Position numbers and translations under genes: made by a program
Source of the DNA: Coriaria nepalensis
Taxonomy: Eukaryota; Streptophyta; Magnoliopsida; Cucurbitales; Coriariaceae
DNA length: 64,000 nucleotides
NCBI GenBank assembly: GCA_027186245.1
Contig: CP114481.1
Span: forward strand, 30,039,501-30,103,500
Direction: 5' to 3'
Part shown: piece after piece, positions 1 through 10,794 of the stretch
How positions within the stretch are numbered: the first letter of the stretch is position 1
Layout: every line of letters begins with the position of its first letter
Notes under the pieces: generated by a model
Database searches by the model: none
Told to the model about the DNA's origin: nothing
The model's input: the letters and a program-made list of their open reading frames with translations, nothing else

Positions 1-284
1 AGGAAAGTATGCATTCGTTTAACCTTAAATTCATTTCAATGAGTCATTTCCAGTCAATAACTTATTTCAAAGCAAGTCGAACGAATACTATTTTTGCACT
101 ACAAACACAAGTTTTGTGCATAACTTGCAAATGATCAATGCAAGGAAAGTGTGCATTCGTTTAACCTTAAATTCATTTCAATGAGTCATTTCCAGTCAAT
201 AACTTATTTCAAAGCAAGTCGAACGAATACTATTTTTGCACTACAAACACAAGTTTTGTGCATAACTTGCAAATGATCAATGCA
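1..284 (+). repeat. two near-identical left-edge monomers lacking the EcoRI site
   Basis: Both monomers carry AAATTC in place of AAAATC, TTTCCAG, and CGAACGAATAC instead of CGAACGAATTC, so GAATTC is missing. The AATAC form recurs at 427-568 (with TTTTCGCAC) and in two monomers near 3.12-3.41 kb, and I did not see it further right. They are the most locally distinctive copies of the left edge. Confidence 0.7.
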
Positions 285-1136
285 AGGAAAGTGTGCATTC
301 GTTTAACCTTAAAATCATTTCAATGAGTCATTTCAAGTCAATAACTTATTTCAAAGCAAGTCGAACGAATTCTATTTTTGCACTACAAACAGAAGTTTTG
401 TGCATAACTTGCAAATGATCAATGCAAGGAAAGTGTGCATTCGTTTAACCTTAAAATCATTTCAATGAGTCATTTCAAGTCAATAACTTATTTCAAAGCA
501 AGTCGAACGAATACAATTTTCGCACTACAAACACAAGTTTTGTGCATAACTTGCAAATGATCAATGCAAGGAAAGTGTGCATTCGTTTAACCTTAAAATC
601 ATTTCAATGAGTCATTTCCAGTCAATAACTTATTTCAAAGCAAGTCGAAAGAATTCTATTTTTGCACTACAAATGCAAGTTTTGGGCATAACTTGCAATT
701 GATCAATGCAAGGAAAGTGTGCATTCGTTTATCCTTAAAATCATTTCAATGAGTCATTTCAAGTCAATAACTTATTTTAAAGCAAGTCGAACGAATTCTA
801 TTTTTGCACTACAAACAGAAGTTTTGTGCATAACTTGCAAATGATCAGTGCAAGGAAAGTGTGCATTCGTTTAACCTTAAAATCATTTCAATGAGTCATT
901 TCAAGTCAATACCTTATTTCAAAGCAAGTCGAACGAATTCTATTTTTGCACTACAAACACAAGTTTTGTGCATAACTTGCAAATGATCAATGCAAGGAAA
1001 GTGTGCATTCGTTTAACCTTAAAATCATTTCAATGAGTCATTTCCAGTCAATAACTTATTTGAAAGCAAGTCGAAAGAATTCTATTTTTGCACTACAAAT
1101 GCAAGTTTTGGGCATAACTTGCAACTGATCAATGCA

Positions 1137-1279
1137 AGGAAAGTGTGCATTCGTTTATCCTTAAAATCATTTCAATGAGTCATTTCAAGTCAATAACTTA
1201 TTTCAAAGCAAGTCGAACGAATTCTATTTTTTGCACTAAAAACAGAAGTTTTGAGCATAACTTGCAAATGATCAATGCA
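1137..1279 (+). repeat. 143-bp monomer with one extra T
   Basis: The T5 tract before GCAC has six Ts here. It is one of only eight length variants I located. Two other monomers, 8237-8379 and 10084-10226, carry the same insertion; those two belong to one duplicated segment. All three also begin with GTTTATCC and carry CAGAAG, so they are probably related by descent. Confidence 0.8.
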
Positions 1280-1433
1280 AGGAAAGTGTGCATTCGTTTA
1301 ACCTTAAAATCATTTCAATGAGTCATTTCAAGTCAATAACTTATTTCAAAGCAAGTCGAATGAATTCTATTTTTGCACTACAAACACAAGTTTTGTGGAT
1401 AACTTGCAAATGATCAATGCAAGGAAAGTGTGC

Positions 1434-1507
1434 ATTCGTTTAACCTTAAAATCATTTCAATGAGTCATTTCAAGTCAATAACTTATTTCAAAGCAAGTCG
1501 AACGAAT
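1434..1507. repeat. widely spaced inverted repeat ATTCGTT / AACGAAT inside the monomer
   Basis: ATTCGTT at 1434-1440 and AACGAAT at 1501-1507 are exact reverse complements separated by 60 bp, and the pair recurs in every canonical monomer. All three CpG dinucleotides of the monomer lie in or next to these arms. Both arms, read 5' to 3' on their own strands, start TTCGTT, as does the mammalian CENP-B box, but the CGGG half of that box is absent. The CCAG-type monomers (CGAAAGAATTC) break one arm. Whether the symmetry is functional is unknown. Confidence 0.6.
1454..1491 (+). repeat. triplicated ATTTCAA word inside the monomer
   Basis: ATTTCAA occurs at 1454, 1467 and 1485, with spacings of 13 and 18 bp. 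The first two lie in a 13-bp imperfect tandem (TCATTTCAATGAG then TCATTTCAAGTCA). This suggests that part of the 142-bp unit grew from a shorter repeat. Substitutions common in the array (TTCCAG, TTGAATG, TTTGAAAG) repeatedly hit these words. Confidence 0.55.
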
Positions 1508-1515
1508 TCTATTTT

Positions 1516-1541
1516 TGCACTACAAACACAAGTTTTGTGCA
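1516..1541. other. potential stem-loop in each monomer (TGCAC...GTGCA)
   Basis: Reading inward, TGCAC pairs with GTGCA, then TAC faces a single T as an internal loop, then AAAC pairs with GTTT, closing a 4-base loop ACAA. That gives a 26-base imperfect hairpin. The most frequent variation here is CACAAG versus CAGAAG, which changes only the loop. The AAATGCAAG...TTTGGGC variant damages the stem. Present in nearly all monomers, so shared ancestry alone could explain it. Confidence 0.45.
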
Positions 1542-1544
1542 TAA

Positions 1545-1565
1545 CTTGCAAATGATCAATGCAAG
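1545..1565. other. near-palindrome centred on TGATCA, spanning the monomer boundary
   Basis: CTTGC and GCAAG arms flank a central AATGATCAAT, forming a 21-bp dyad with one bulged A and one A-A mismatch. Two recurrent variants correct the mismatch: ATTGATCAAT (for example 5811-5820, 28817-28826) and AATGATCATT (for example 10498-10507, 28105-28114) are both perfect 10-bp palindromes. The right-hand variant travels with TTACA in place of TTGCA, which weakens the outer arm. It could be a protein-binding dyad or a hairpin; no function is shown. Confidence 0.5.
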
Positions 1566-2273
1566 GAAAGTGTGCATTCGTTTAACCTTAAAATCATTTC
1601 AATGAGTCATTTCAAGTCAATATCTTATTTCAAAGCAAGTCGAACGAATTCTATTTTTGCACTGCAAACACAAGTTTTGTGCATCACTTGCAAATGGTCA
1701 ATGCAAGGAAAGTGTGCATTCGTTTAACCTTAAAATCATTTCAATGAGTCATTTCAAGTCAATAACTTATTTCAAAGCAAGTCGAACGAATTCTATTTTT
1801 GCACTACAAACAGAAGTTTTGTGCATAACTTGCAAATGATCAATGCAAGGAAAGTGTGCATTCGTTTAACCTTAAAATCATTTCAATGAGTCATTTCCAG
1901 TCAATAACTTATTTCAAAGCAAGTCGAACGAATTCTATTTTTGCACTACAAACACAAGTTTTGTGCATAACTTGCAAATGATCAATGCAAGGAAAGTCTG
2001 CATTCGTTTAACCTTAAAATCATTTCAATGAGTCATTTCCAGTCAATAACTTATTTGAAAGCAAGTCGAAAGAATTCTATTTTTGCACTACAAATGCAAG
2101 TTTTGGGCATAACTTGCAACTGATCAATGCAGGGAAAGTGTGCATTCGTTTAACCTTAAAATCATTTCAATGAGTCATTTCAAGTCAATAACTTATTTCA
2201 AAGCAAGTCGAACGAATTCTATTTTTGCACTACAAACACAAGTTTTGTGGATAACTTGCAAATGATCAATGCA

Positions 2274-2983
2274 AGGAAAGTGTGCATTCGTTTAACCTTA
2301 AAATCATTTCAATGAGTCATTTCAAGTCAATATCTTATTTCAAAGCAAGTCGAACGAATTCTATTTTTGCAGTACAAACACAAGTTTTGTGCATAACTTG
2401 CAAATGATCAATGCAAGGAAAGTGTGCATTCGTTTAACCTTAAAATCATTTCAATGAGTCATTTCAAGTCAATATCTTATTTCAAAGCAAGTCGAACGAA
2501 TTCTATTTTTGCACTGCAAACACAAGTTTTGTGCATCACTTGCAAATGGTCAATGCAAGGAAAGTGTGCATTCGTTTAACCTTAAATTCATTTCAATGAG
2601 TCATTTCAAGTCAATATCTTATTTCAAAGTAATTCGAACGAGCACTATTTTTGCACTACAAATCCAAGTTTTGGGCATAACTTGCAAATGATCAGTGCAA
2701 GGAAAGTGTGCATTCGGTTAACCTGAAAATCATTTCAATGAGTCATTTCAAGTCAATAACTTATTTCAAAGCAAGTCGAACGAATTCTATTTTTGCACTA
2801 CAAACAGAAGTTTTGTGCATAACTTGCAAATGATCAGTGCAAGGAAAGTGTGCATTCGTTTAACGTTAAAATCATTTCAATGAGTCATTTCAAGTCAATA
2901 ACTTATTTCAAAGCAAGTCGAACGAATTCTATTTTTGCACTACAAACACAAGATTTGTGCATAACTTGCAAATGATCAATGCA
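2274..2983 (+). repeat. 5-monomer segment, copied at 4403-5112
   Basis: The monomer order AATATC, CATCAC, GAGCAC/AAATCCAAG, CCTGAAAATC/CAGAAG and then a canonical-like copy is the same in both places, 2129 bp apart (15 monomers minus the 1-bp deletion at about 4326). Shared rare marks are GCATCACTTGC, the GAGCAC monomer and ATCAGTGC. Several substitutions separate the copies, so the event is older than the 12-47 kb duplications. The CATCAC monomer 2416-2557 is also matched by 1564-1705, six monomers upstream. Confidence 0.7.
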
Positions 2984-4261
2984 AGGAAAGTGTGCATTCG
3001 TTTAACCTTAAAATCATTTCAATGAGTCATTTCCAGTCAATAACTTATTTCAAAGCAAGTCGAAAGAATTCTATTTTTGCACTACAAATGCAAGTTTTGG
3101 GCATAACTTGCAATTGATCAATGCAAGGAAAGTGTGCATTCGTTTATCCTTAAAATCATTTCAATGAGTCATTTCAAGTCAATAACTTATTTCAAAGCAA
3201 GTCGAACGAATACAATTTTTGCACTACAAATCCAAGGTTTGGGCATAACTTGCAAATGATCAATGCAAGGAAAGTGTGCATTCGTTTAACCTTAAAATCA
3301 TTTCAATGAGTCATTTCAAGTCAATAACTTATTTCAAAGCAAGTCGAACGAATACAATTTTTGCACTACAAACACAAGTTTTGTGCATAACTTGCAAATG
3401 ATCAATGCAAGGAAAGTGTGCATTCGTTTAACCTTAAAATCATTTCAATGAGTCATTTCCAGTCAATAACTTATTTCAAAGCAAGTCGAAAGAATTCTAT
3501 TTTTGCACTACAAATGCAAGTTTTGGGCATAACTTGCAAATGATCAATGCAAGGAAAGTGTTCATTCGTTTAACCTTAAAATCATTTCAATGAGTCATTT
3601 CAAGTCAATAACTTATTTCGAAGCAAGTCGAACGAATTCTATTTTTGCACTACAAACACAAGTTTTGTGCATAACTTGCACATGATTAATACAAGGAAAG
3701 TGTGCATTCTTTTAACCTTAAAATCATTTCAATGAGTCATTTCAAGTCAATAACTTATTTCAAAGCAAGTCGAACGAATTCTATTTTTGCACTACAAACA
3801 CAAGTTTTTTGCATAACTTGCAAATGATCAATGCAAGGAAAGTGTGCATTCGTTTAACCTTAAAATCATTTCAATGAGTCATTTCAAGTCAATAACTTAT
3901 TTCAAAGCAAGTCGAACGAATTCTATTTTTGCACTACAAACAGAAGTTTTGTGGATAACTTGCAAATGATCAATGCAAGGAAAGTGTGCATTCGTTTAAC
4001 CTTAAAATCATTTCAATGAGTCATTTCAAGTCAATATCTTATTTCAAAGCAAGTCGAACGAATTCCATTTATGCACTACAAACACAAGTTTTGTGCATAA
4101 CTTACAAATGATCATTGCAAGGAAAGTGTGCATTCGTCTAACCTTAAAATCATTTCAATGAGTCATTTCAAGTCAATAACTTATTTCAAAGCAAGTCGAA
4201 CGAATTCTATTTTTGCACTACAAACAGAAGTTTTGTGCATAACTTGCAAATGATCAATGCA

Positions 4262-4402
4262 AGGAAAGTGTGCATTCGTTTAACCTTAAAATCATTTCAA
4301 TGAGTCATTTGAAGTCAATAACTTATTCAAAGCAAGTCGAACGAATTCAATTTTTGCACTACAAACACAAGTTTTGTGCATAACTTGCAAATGATCAATG
4401 CA
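4262..4402 (+). repeat. 141-bp monomer, the only deletion seen
   Basis: ACTTATTTCAAAG reads ACTTATTCAAAG here, one T short at about 4326. It shifts the phase of all later monomers by -1, which cancels the earlier insertion near 1230. Confidence 0.8.
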
Positions 4403-5396
4403 AGGAAAGTGTGCATTCGTTTAACCTTAAAATCATTTCAATGAGTCATTTCAAGTCAATATCTTATTTCAAAGCAAGTCGAACGAATTCTATTTTTGCA
4501 CTACACACACAAGTTTTGTGCATAACTTGCAAATGATCAATGCAAGGAAAGTGTGCATTCGTTTAACCTTAAAATCATTTCAATGAGTCATTTCAAGTCA
4601 ATATCTTATTTCAAAGCAAGTCGAACGAATTCTATTTTTGCACTGCAAACACAAGTTTTGTGCATCACTTGCAAATGATCAATGCAAGGAAAGTGTGCAT
4701 TCGTTTAACCTTAAAATCATTTCAATGAGTCATTTCAAGTCAATATCTTATTTCAAAGTAATTCGAACGAGCACTATTTTTGCACTACAAATCCAAGTTT
4801 TGGGCATAACTTGCAAATGATCAGTGCAAGGAAAGTGTGCATTCGTTTAACCTGAAAATCATTTCAATGACTCATTTCAAGTCAATAACTTATTTCAAAG
4901 CAAGTCGAACGAATTCTATTTTTGCACTACAAACAGAAGTTTTGTGCATAACTTGCAAATGATCAGTGCAAGGAAAGTGTGCATTCGTTTAACCTTAAAA
5001 TCATTTCAATGAGTCATTTCAAGTCAATAACTTATTTCAAACCAAGTCGAACGAATTCTATTTTTGCACTACAAACACAAGTTTTGTGCATAACTTGCAA
5101 ATGATCAATGCAAGGAAAGTGTGCATTCGTTTAACCTTAAAATCATTTCAATGAGTCATTTCAAGTCAATAACTTATTTCAAACCAAGTCGAACGAATTC
5201 TATTTTTGCACTACAAACACAAGTTTTGTGCATAACTTGCAAATGATCAATGCAAGGAAAGTGTGCATTCGTTTAACCTTAAAATCATTTCAATGAGTCA
5301 TTTCCAGTCAATAACTTATTTGAAAGCAAGTCGAAAGAATTCTATTTTTGCACTACAAACACAAGTTTTGTGCATAACTTGCAAATGATCAATGCA

Positions 5397-6816
5397 AGGA
5401 AAGTGTGCACTCGTTTAACCTTAAAATCATTTCAATGAGTCATTTCAAGTCAATAACTTATTTCAAAGCAAGTCGAAGGAATTCTATTTTTGCACTACAA
5501 ACACAAGTTTTGTACATAACTTGCAAATGATCAATGCAAGGAAAGTGTGCATTCGTTTAACCTTAAAGTCATTTCAATGAGTCATTTCAAGTCAGTGACT
5601 TATTTCAAAGCAAGTCGAACGAATTCTATTTTTGCACTACAAACACAAGTTTTGTGCATAACTTGCAAATGATCAATGCAAGGAAAGTGTGCATTCGTTT
5701 AACCTTAAAATCATTTCAATGAGTCATTTCAAGTCAATAACTTATTTCAAAGCAAGTCGAACGAATTCAATTTTTGCACTACAAACAGAAGTTTTTTGCA
5801 TAACTTGCAATTGATCAATGCAAGGAAAGTGTGCATTCGTTTAACCTTAAAATCATTTCAATGAGTCATTTCAAGTCAATAACTTATTTCAAAGCAAGTC
5901 GAACGAATTCTATTTTTGCACTACAAACACAAGTTTTGTGCATAACTTGCAAATGATCAATGCAAGGAAAGTGTGCATTCGTTTAACCTTAAAATCATTT
6001 CAATGAGTCATTTCAACTCAATAACTTATTTCAAAGCAAGTCGAACGAATTCAATTTTTGCACTACAAACACAAGTTTTGTGCATAACTTGCAATTGATC
6101 AATGCAAGGAAAGTGTGCATTCGTTTAACCTTAAAATCATTTCAATGAGTCATTTCAAGTCAATAACTTATTTCAAAGCAAGTCGAACGAATTCTATTTT
6201 TGCACTACAAACACAAGTTTTGTGCATAACTTGCAAATGATCAATGCAAGGAAAGTGTGCATTCGTTTAACCTTAAAATCATTTCAATGAGTCATTTCAA
6301 CTCAATAACTTATTTCAAAGCAAGTCGAACGAATTCAATTTTTGCACTACAAACACAAGTTTTGTGCATAACTTGCAAATGATCAATGCAAGGAAAGTGT
6401 GCATTCGTTTAACCTTAAAATCATTTCAATGAGTCATTTCAAGTCAATAACTTATTTCAAAGCAAGTCGAACGAATTCAATTTTTGCACTACAAACAGAA
6501 GTTTTTTGCATAACTTGCAATTGATCAATGCAAGGAAAGTGTGCATTCGTTTAACCTTAAAATCATTTCAATGAGTCATTTCAAGTCAATAACTTATTTC
6601 AAAGCAAGTCGAAGGAATTCTATTTTTGCACTACAAACACAAGTTTTGTGCATAACTTGCAAATGATCAATGCAAGGAAAGTGTGCATTCGTTTAACCTT
6701 AAAGTCATTTCAATGAGTCATTTCAAGTCAATGACTTATTTCAAAGCAAGTCGAACGAATTCTATTTTTGCACTACAAACACAAGTTTTGTGCATAACTT
6801 GCAAATGATCAATGCA
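5397..6816 (+). repeat. local shuffling of four monomer types
   Basis: Monomers 5397-5680 (CGAAGGAATTC, then AAAGTC with GTCAGTGAC) reappear at 6533-6816 (CGAAGGAATTC, then AAAGTC with GTCAATGAC), eight monomers on. The AATTCAAT/CAGAAG/TTTTTTGC/AATTG monomer at 5681 recurs at 6391, five monomers on. Between them canonical and CAACTCAATAAC monomers alternate (5823, 5965, 6107, 6249). This looks like overlapping small unequal exchanges. Confidence 0.6.
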
Positions 6817-7810
6817 AGGAAAGTGTGCATTCGTTTAACCTTAAAATGATTTCAATGAGTCATTTCAAGTCAATAACTTATTTCAAAGCAAGACGAACGA
6901 ATTCTATTTTTGCACTACAAACACAAGTTTTGTGCATAACTTGCAAATGATCAATGCAAGGAAAGTGTGCATTCGTTTAACCTTAAAATCATTTCCATGA
7001 GTCATTTCCAGTCAATAACTTATTTCAAAGCAAGTCGAAAGAATTCAATTTTTGCACTACAAACACAAGTTTTGTGCATAACTTGCAAATGATCAATGCA
7101 AGGAAAGTATGCATTCGTCTAACCTTAAAATCATTTCAATGAGTCATTTCAAGTCAATAACTTATTTCAAAGCAAGTCGAACGAATTCTATTTTTGCACT
7201 ACAAACAGAAGTTTTGTGCATAACTTGCAAATGATCAATGCAAGGAAAGTGTGCATTCGTTTAACCTTAAAATCATTTCAATGAGTCATTTCAAGTCAAT
7301 AACATATTTCAAAGCAAGTCGAACGAATTCTATTTTTGCACTACAAACACAAGTTTTGTGTATAACTTGCAAATGATCAATGCAAGGAAACTGTGCATTC
7401 GTTTAACCTAAAAATTATTTCCATGAGTCATTTCTAGTCAATAACTTATTTCAAAGCAAGTCGCAAGAATTCTATTTTTGCACTACGAATGCAAGTTTTG
7501 GGCATAACTTGCAAATGATCAATGCAACGAAAGTGTGCATTCGTTTAACCTTAAAATCATTTCAATGAGTCCTTTCAAGTCAATAACTTATTTCAAACCA
7601 AGTCGAACGAATTCTTTTTTTGCACTACAAACACAAGTTTTGTGCATAACTTGCAAATGATCAATGCAAGGAAAGTGTGCACTCGTTTAACCTTAAAATC
7701 ATTTCAATGACTCATTTCAAGTCGATAACTTATTTCAAAGCAAGTCGAAGGAATTCTATTTTTGCACTACAAACACAAGTTTTGTGCATCACTTGCAAAT
7801 GATCAATGCA

Positions 7811-8735
7811 AGGAAAGTGTGCATTCGTTTAACCTTAAAATCATTTCAATGAGTCATTTCAAGTCAATAACTTATTTCAAAGCAAGTCGAACGAATTCAA
7901 TTTTTGCACTACAAACACAAGTTTTGTGCATAACTTGCAATTGATCAATGCAAGGAAAGTGTGCACTCGTTTAACCTTAAAATCATTTCAATGAGTCATT
8001 TCAAGTCAATAAGTTATTTCAAAGCAAGTCGAACGAATTCTATTTTTGCACTACAAACACAAGTTTTGTGCATAACTTGCAAATGATCAATGCAAGAAAA
8101 ATTTGCATTCGTTTAACCTTAAAATCATTTCAATGAGTCATTTCCATTCAATAACTTATTTCAAAGCAAGTCGAAAGAATTCTATTTTTGCACTACAAAT
8201 GCAAGTTTTGGGCATAACTTGTAACTGATCAATGCAAGGAAAGTGTGCATTCGTTTATCCTTAAAATCATTTCAATGAGTCATTTCAAGTCAATAACTTA
8301 TTTCAAAGCAAGTCGAACGAATTCTATTTTTTGCACTACAAACAGAAGTTTTGTGCATAACTTGCAAATGATCAATGCAAGGAAAGTGTGCATTCGTTTA
8401 ACCTTAAAATCATTTCAATGAGTCATTTCAAGTCAATAACTTATTTCAAAGCAAGTCGAACGAATTCTATTTTTGCACTACAAACACAAGTTTTGTGCAT
8501 AACTTGCAAATGATCAATGCAAGGAAAGTGTGCTTTCGTTTAACCTTAAAATCATTTTAAGGAGTCATTTCAAGTCAATAACTTATTTCAAAGCAAGTCG
8601 AACGAATTCTATTTTTGCACTACAAACACAAGTTTTGTGCATAACTTACAAATGATCATTGCAAGGAAAGTGTGCATTCGTCTAACCTTAAAATCATTTC
8701 AATGAGTCATTTCAAGTCAATAACTTATTTCAAAG
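7811..8735 (+). repeat. 6.5-monomer segment, copied at 9658-10582
   Basis: The two segments are 1847 bp apart, which is 13 monomers plus the extra T at about 8330. Shared rare marks in order are AATTG, GCAAGAAAAAT, CCAG/CGAAAG with AAATGCAAG and AACTG, GTTTATCC with the six-T insertion, GTGCTTTCG with ATTTTAA, and ACTTACAAATGATCATT. About ten substitutions separate them, so it is an older copy event. Confidence 0.75.
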
Positions 8736-10794
8736 CAAGTCGAACGAATTCAATTTTTGCACTACAAACAGAAGTATTGTGCATAACTTGCAAATGATCA
8801 ATGCAAGGAAAGTGTGCATTCGTTTATCCTTAAAATCATTTCAATGAGTCATTTCAAGTCAATAACTTATTTCAAAGCAAGTCGAATGAATTCTATTTTT
8901 GCATTACAAACAGAAGTTTTGTGCATAACTTGCAAATGATCAATGCAAGGAAAGTGTGCATTCGTTTAACCTTAAAATCATTTCAATGACTCATTTCAAG
9001 TCGATAACTTATTTCAAAGCAAGTCGAACGAATTCAATTTTTGCACTACAAACACAAGTTTTGTGCATCACTTGCAAATGATCAATGCAAGGAAAGTGTG
9101 CATTCGTTTAACCTTAAAATCATTTCAATGAGTCATTTCAAGTCAATATCTTATTTCAAAGTAATTCGAACGAGCACTATTTTTGCACTACAAATCCAAG
9201 GTTTGGGCATAACTTGCAAATGATCAATGCAAGGAAAGTGTGCATTCGTTTAACCTTAAAATCATTTCAATGAGTCATTTCAAGTCAATAACTTATTTCA
9301 AAGCAAGTCGAACGAATTCAATTTTTGCACTACAAACACAAGTTTTGTGCATAACTTGCAAATGATCAATGCAAGGAAAGTGTGCACTCGTTTAACCTTA
9401 AAGTCATTTCAATGAGTCATTTCAAGTCAATAACTTATTTCAAAGCAAGTCGAACGAATTCTATTTTTGCACTACAAACACAAGTTTTGTGCATAACTTG
9501 CAAATGATCAATGCAAGGAAAGTGTGCATTCGTTTAACCTTAAAATCATTTCAATGAGCCATTTCAAGTCAATATCTTATTTCAAAGCAAGTCGAACGAA
9601 TTCTATTTTTGCACTACAAACAGAAGTTTTGTGCATAACTTGCAAATGATCAATGCAAGGAAAGTGTGCATTCGTTTAACCTTAAAATCATTTCAATGAG
9701 TCATTTCAAGTCAATAACTTATTTCAAAGCAAGTCGAACGAATTCAATTTTTGCACTACAAACACAAGTTTTGTGCATAACTTGCAATTGATCAATGCAA
9801 GGAAAGTGTGCATTCGTTTAACCTTAAAATCATTTCAATGAGTCATTTTAAGTCAATAACTTATTTCAAAGCAAGTCGAACGAATTCTATTTTTGCACTA
9901 CAAACACAAGTTTTGTGCATAACTTGCAAATGATCAATGCAAGAAAAATGTGCATTCGTTTAACCTTAAAATCATTTCAATGAGTCATTTCCAGTCAATA
10001 ACTTATTTCAAAGCAAGTCGAAAGAATTCTATTTTTGCACTGCAAATGCAAGTTTTGGGCATAACTTGCAACTGATCAATGCAAAGAAAGTGTGCATTCG
10101 TTTATCCTTAAAATCATTTCAATGAGTCATTTCAAGTCAATAACTTATTTCAAAGCAAGTCGAACGAATTCTATTTTTTGCACTACAAACAGAAGTTTTG
10201 TGCATAACTTGCAAATGATCAATGCAAGGAAAGTGTGCATTCGTTTAACCTTAAAATCATTTCAATGAGTCGTTTCAAGTCAATAACTTATTTCAAAGCA
10301 AGTCGAACGAATTCTATTTTTGCACTACAAACACAAGTTTTGTGCATAACTTGCAAATGATCAATGCAAGGAAAGTGTGCTTTCGTTTAACCTTAAAATC
10401 ATTTTAATGAGTCATTTCAAGTCAATAACTTATTTCAAAGCAAGTCGAACGAATTCTATTTTTGCACTACAAACACAAGTTTTGTCCATAACTTACAAAT
10501 GATCATTGCAAGGAAAGTGTGCATTCGTCTAACCTTAAAATCAATTCAATGAGTCATTTCAAGTCAATAACTTATTTCAAAGCAAGTCGAATGAATTCTA
10601 TTTTTGCACTACAAACACAAGTTTTGTGCATAACTTGCAAATGATCAATGCAAGGAAAGTGTGCATTCGTTTAACCTTAAAATCATTTCAATGAGCCATT
10701 TCAAGTCAATATCTTATTTCAAAGCAAGTCGAACGAATTCTATTTTTGCACTACAAACACAAGTTTTGTGCATAACTTGCAAATGATCAATGCA

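Larger units (their letters stand above)
1422..1563 (+). repeat. reference (canonical) 142-bp monomer
   Basis: This copy carries the most common base at essentially every position and is used here as the reference. Offsets counted from 0: ATTCGTT at 12-18, three ATTTCAA words at 32, 45 and 63, GTCGAACGAATTC at 75-87, a T5 tract then GCAC at 90-98, ACACAA at 104-109, GTTTTGTGCA at 110-119 and TGATCA at 131-136. GC is 45 of 142 bases. It contains GAATTC (EcoRI) and TGATCA (BclI) once each, so either enzyme should give a 142-bp ladder, except in monomer types that lose the site. Its length is not a multiple of three, so reading frame shifts at each copy. Confidence 0.95.
1..7810 (+). repeat. heterogeneous left block of the array
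   Basis: 55 monomers with many private substitutions and no long-range higher-order period. Canonical copies alternate with CCAG/CGAAAG copies that often carry AAATGCAAGTTTTGGGC, with copies carrying AATATCTT, and with CAGAAG copies. Short local duplications are listed separately. Compared with 12-25 kb and 31-47 kb this block looks less recently homogenised; that is inferred from the density of private variants. No gene is present. Confidence 0.75.

Noticed and set aside
1434..1450. True CENP-B box
   Set aside because: Only the TTCGnnnnA half matches; the CGGG half required by the known core is absent in all monomers I read, so it is kept only as a weak resemblance.
1479..1516. Promoter-like AT-rich words (CTTATTT, TTCTATTTTT)
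   Set aside because: Such words are expected by chance in sequence of about 32% GC, are repeated about 450 times and lead to no gene.
1657..1839. Eleven 60-residue open frames (also at 2509, 4638, 7762, 9041, 11172, 11740, 12166, 14722, 19834 and 63290)
   Set aside because: They start at TTG, have no ribosome-binding or coding context, and exist only because GCATAAC became GCATCAC, removing a TAA stop. The 142-bp unit is not a multiple of three, so each frame runs into a stop in the next monomer. They are useful only as markers of the CATCAC monomer lineage.
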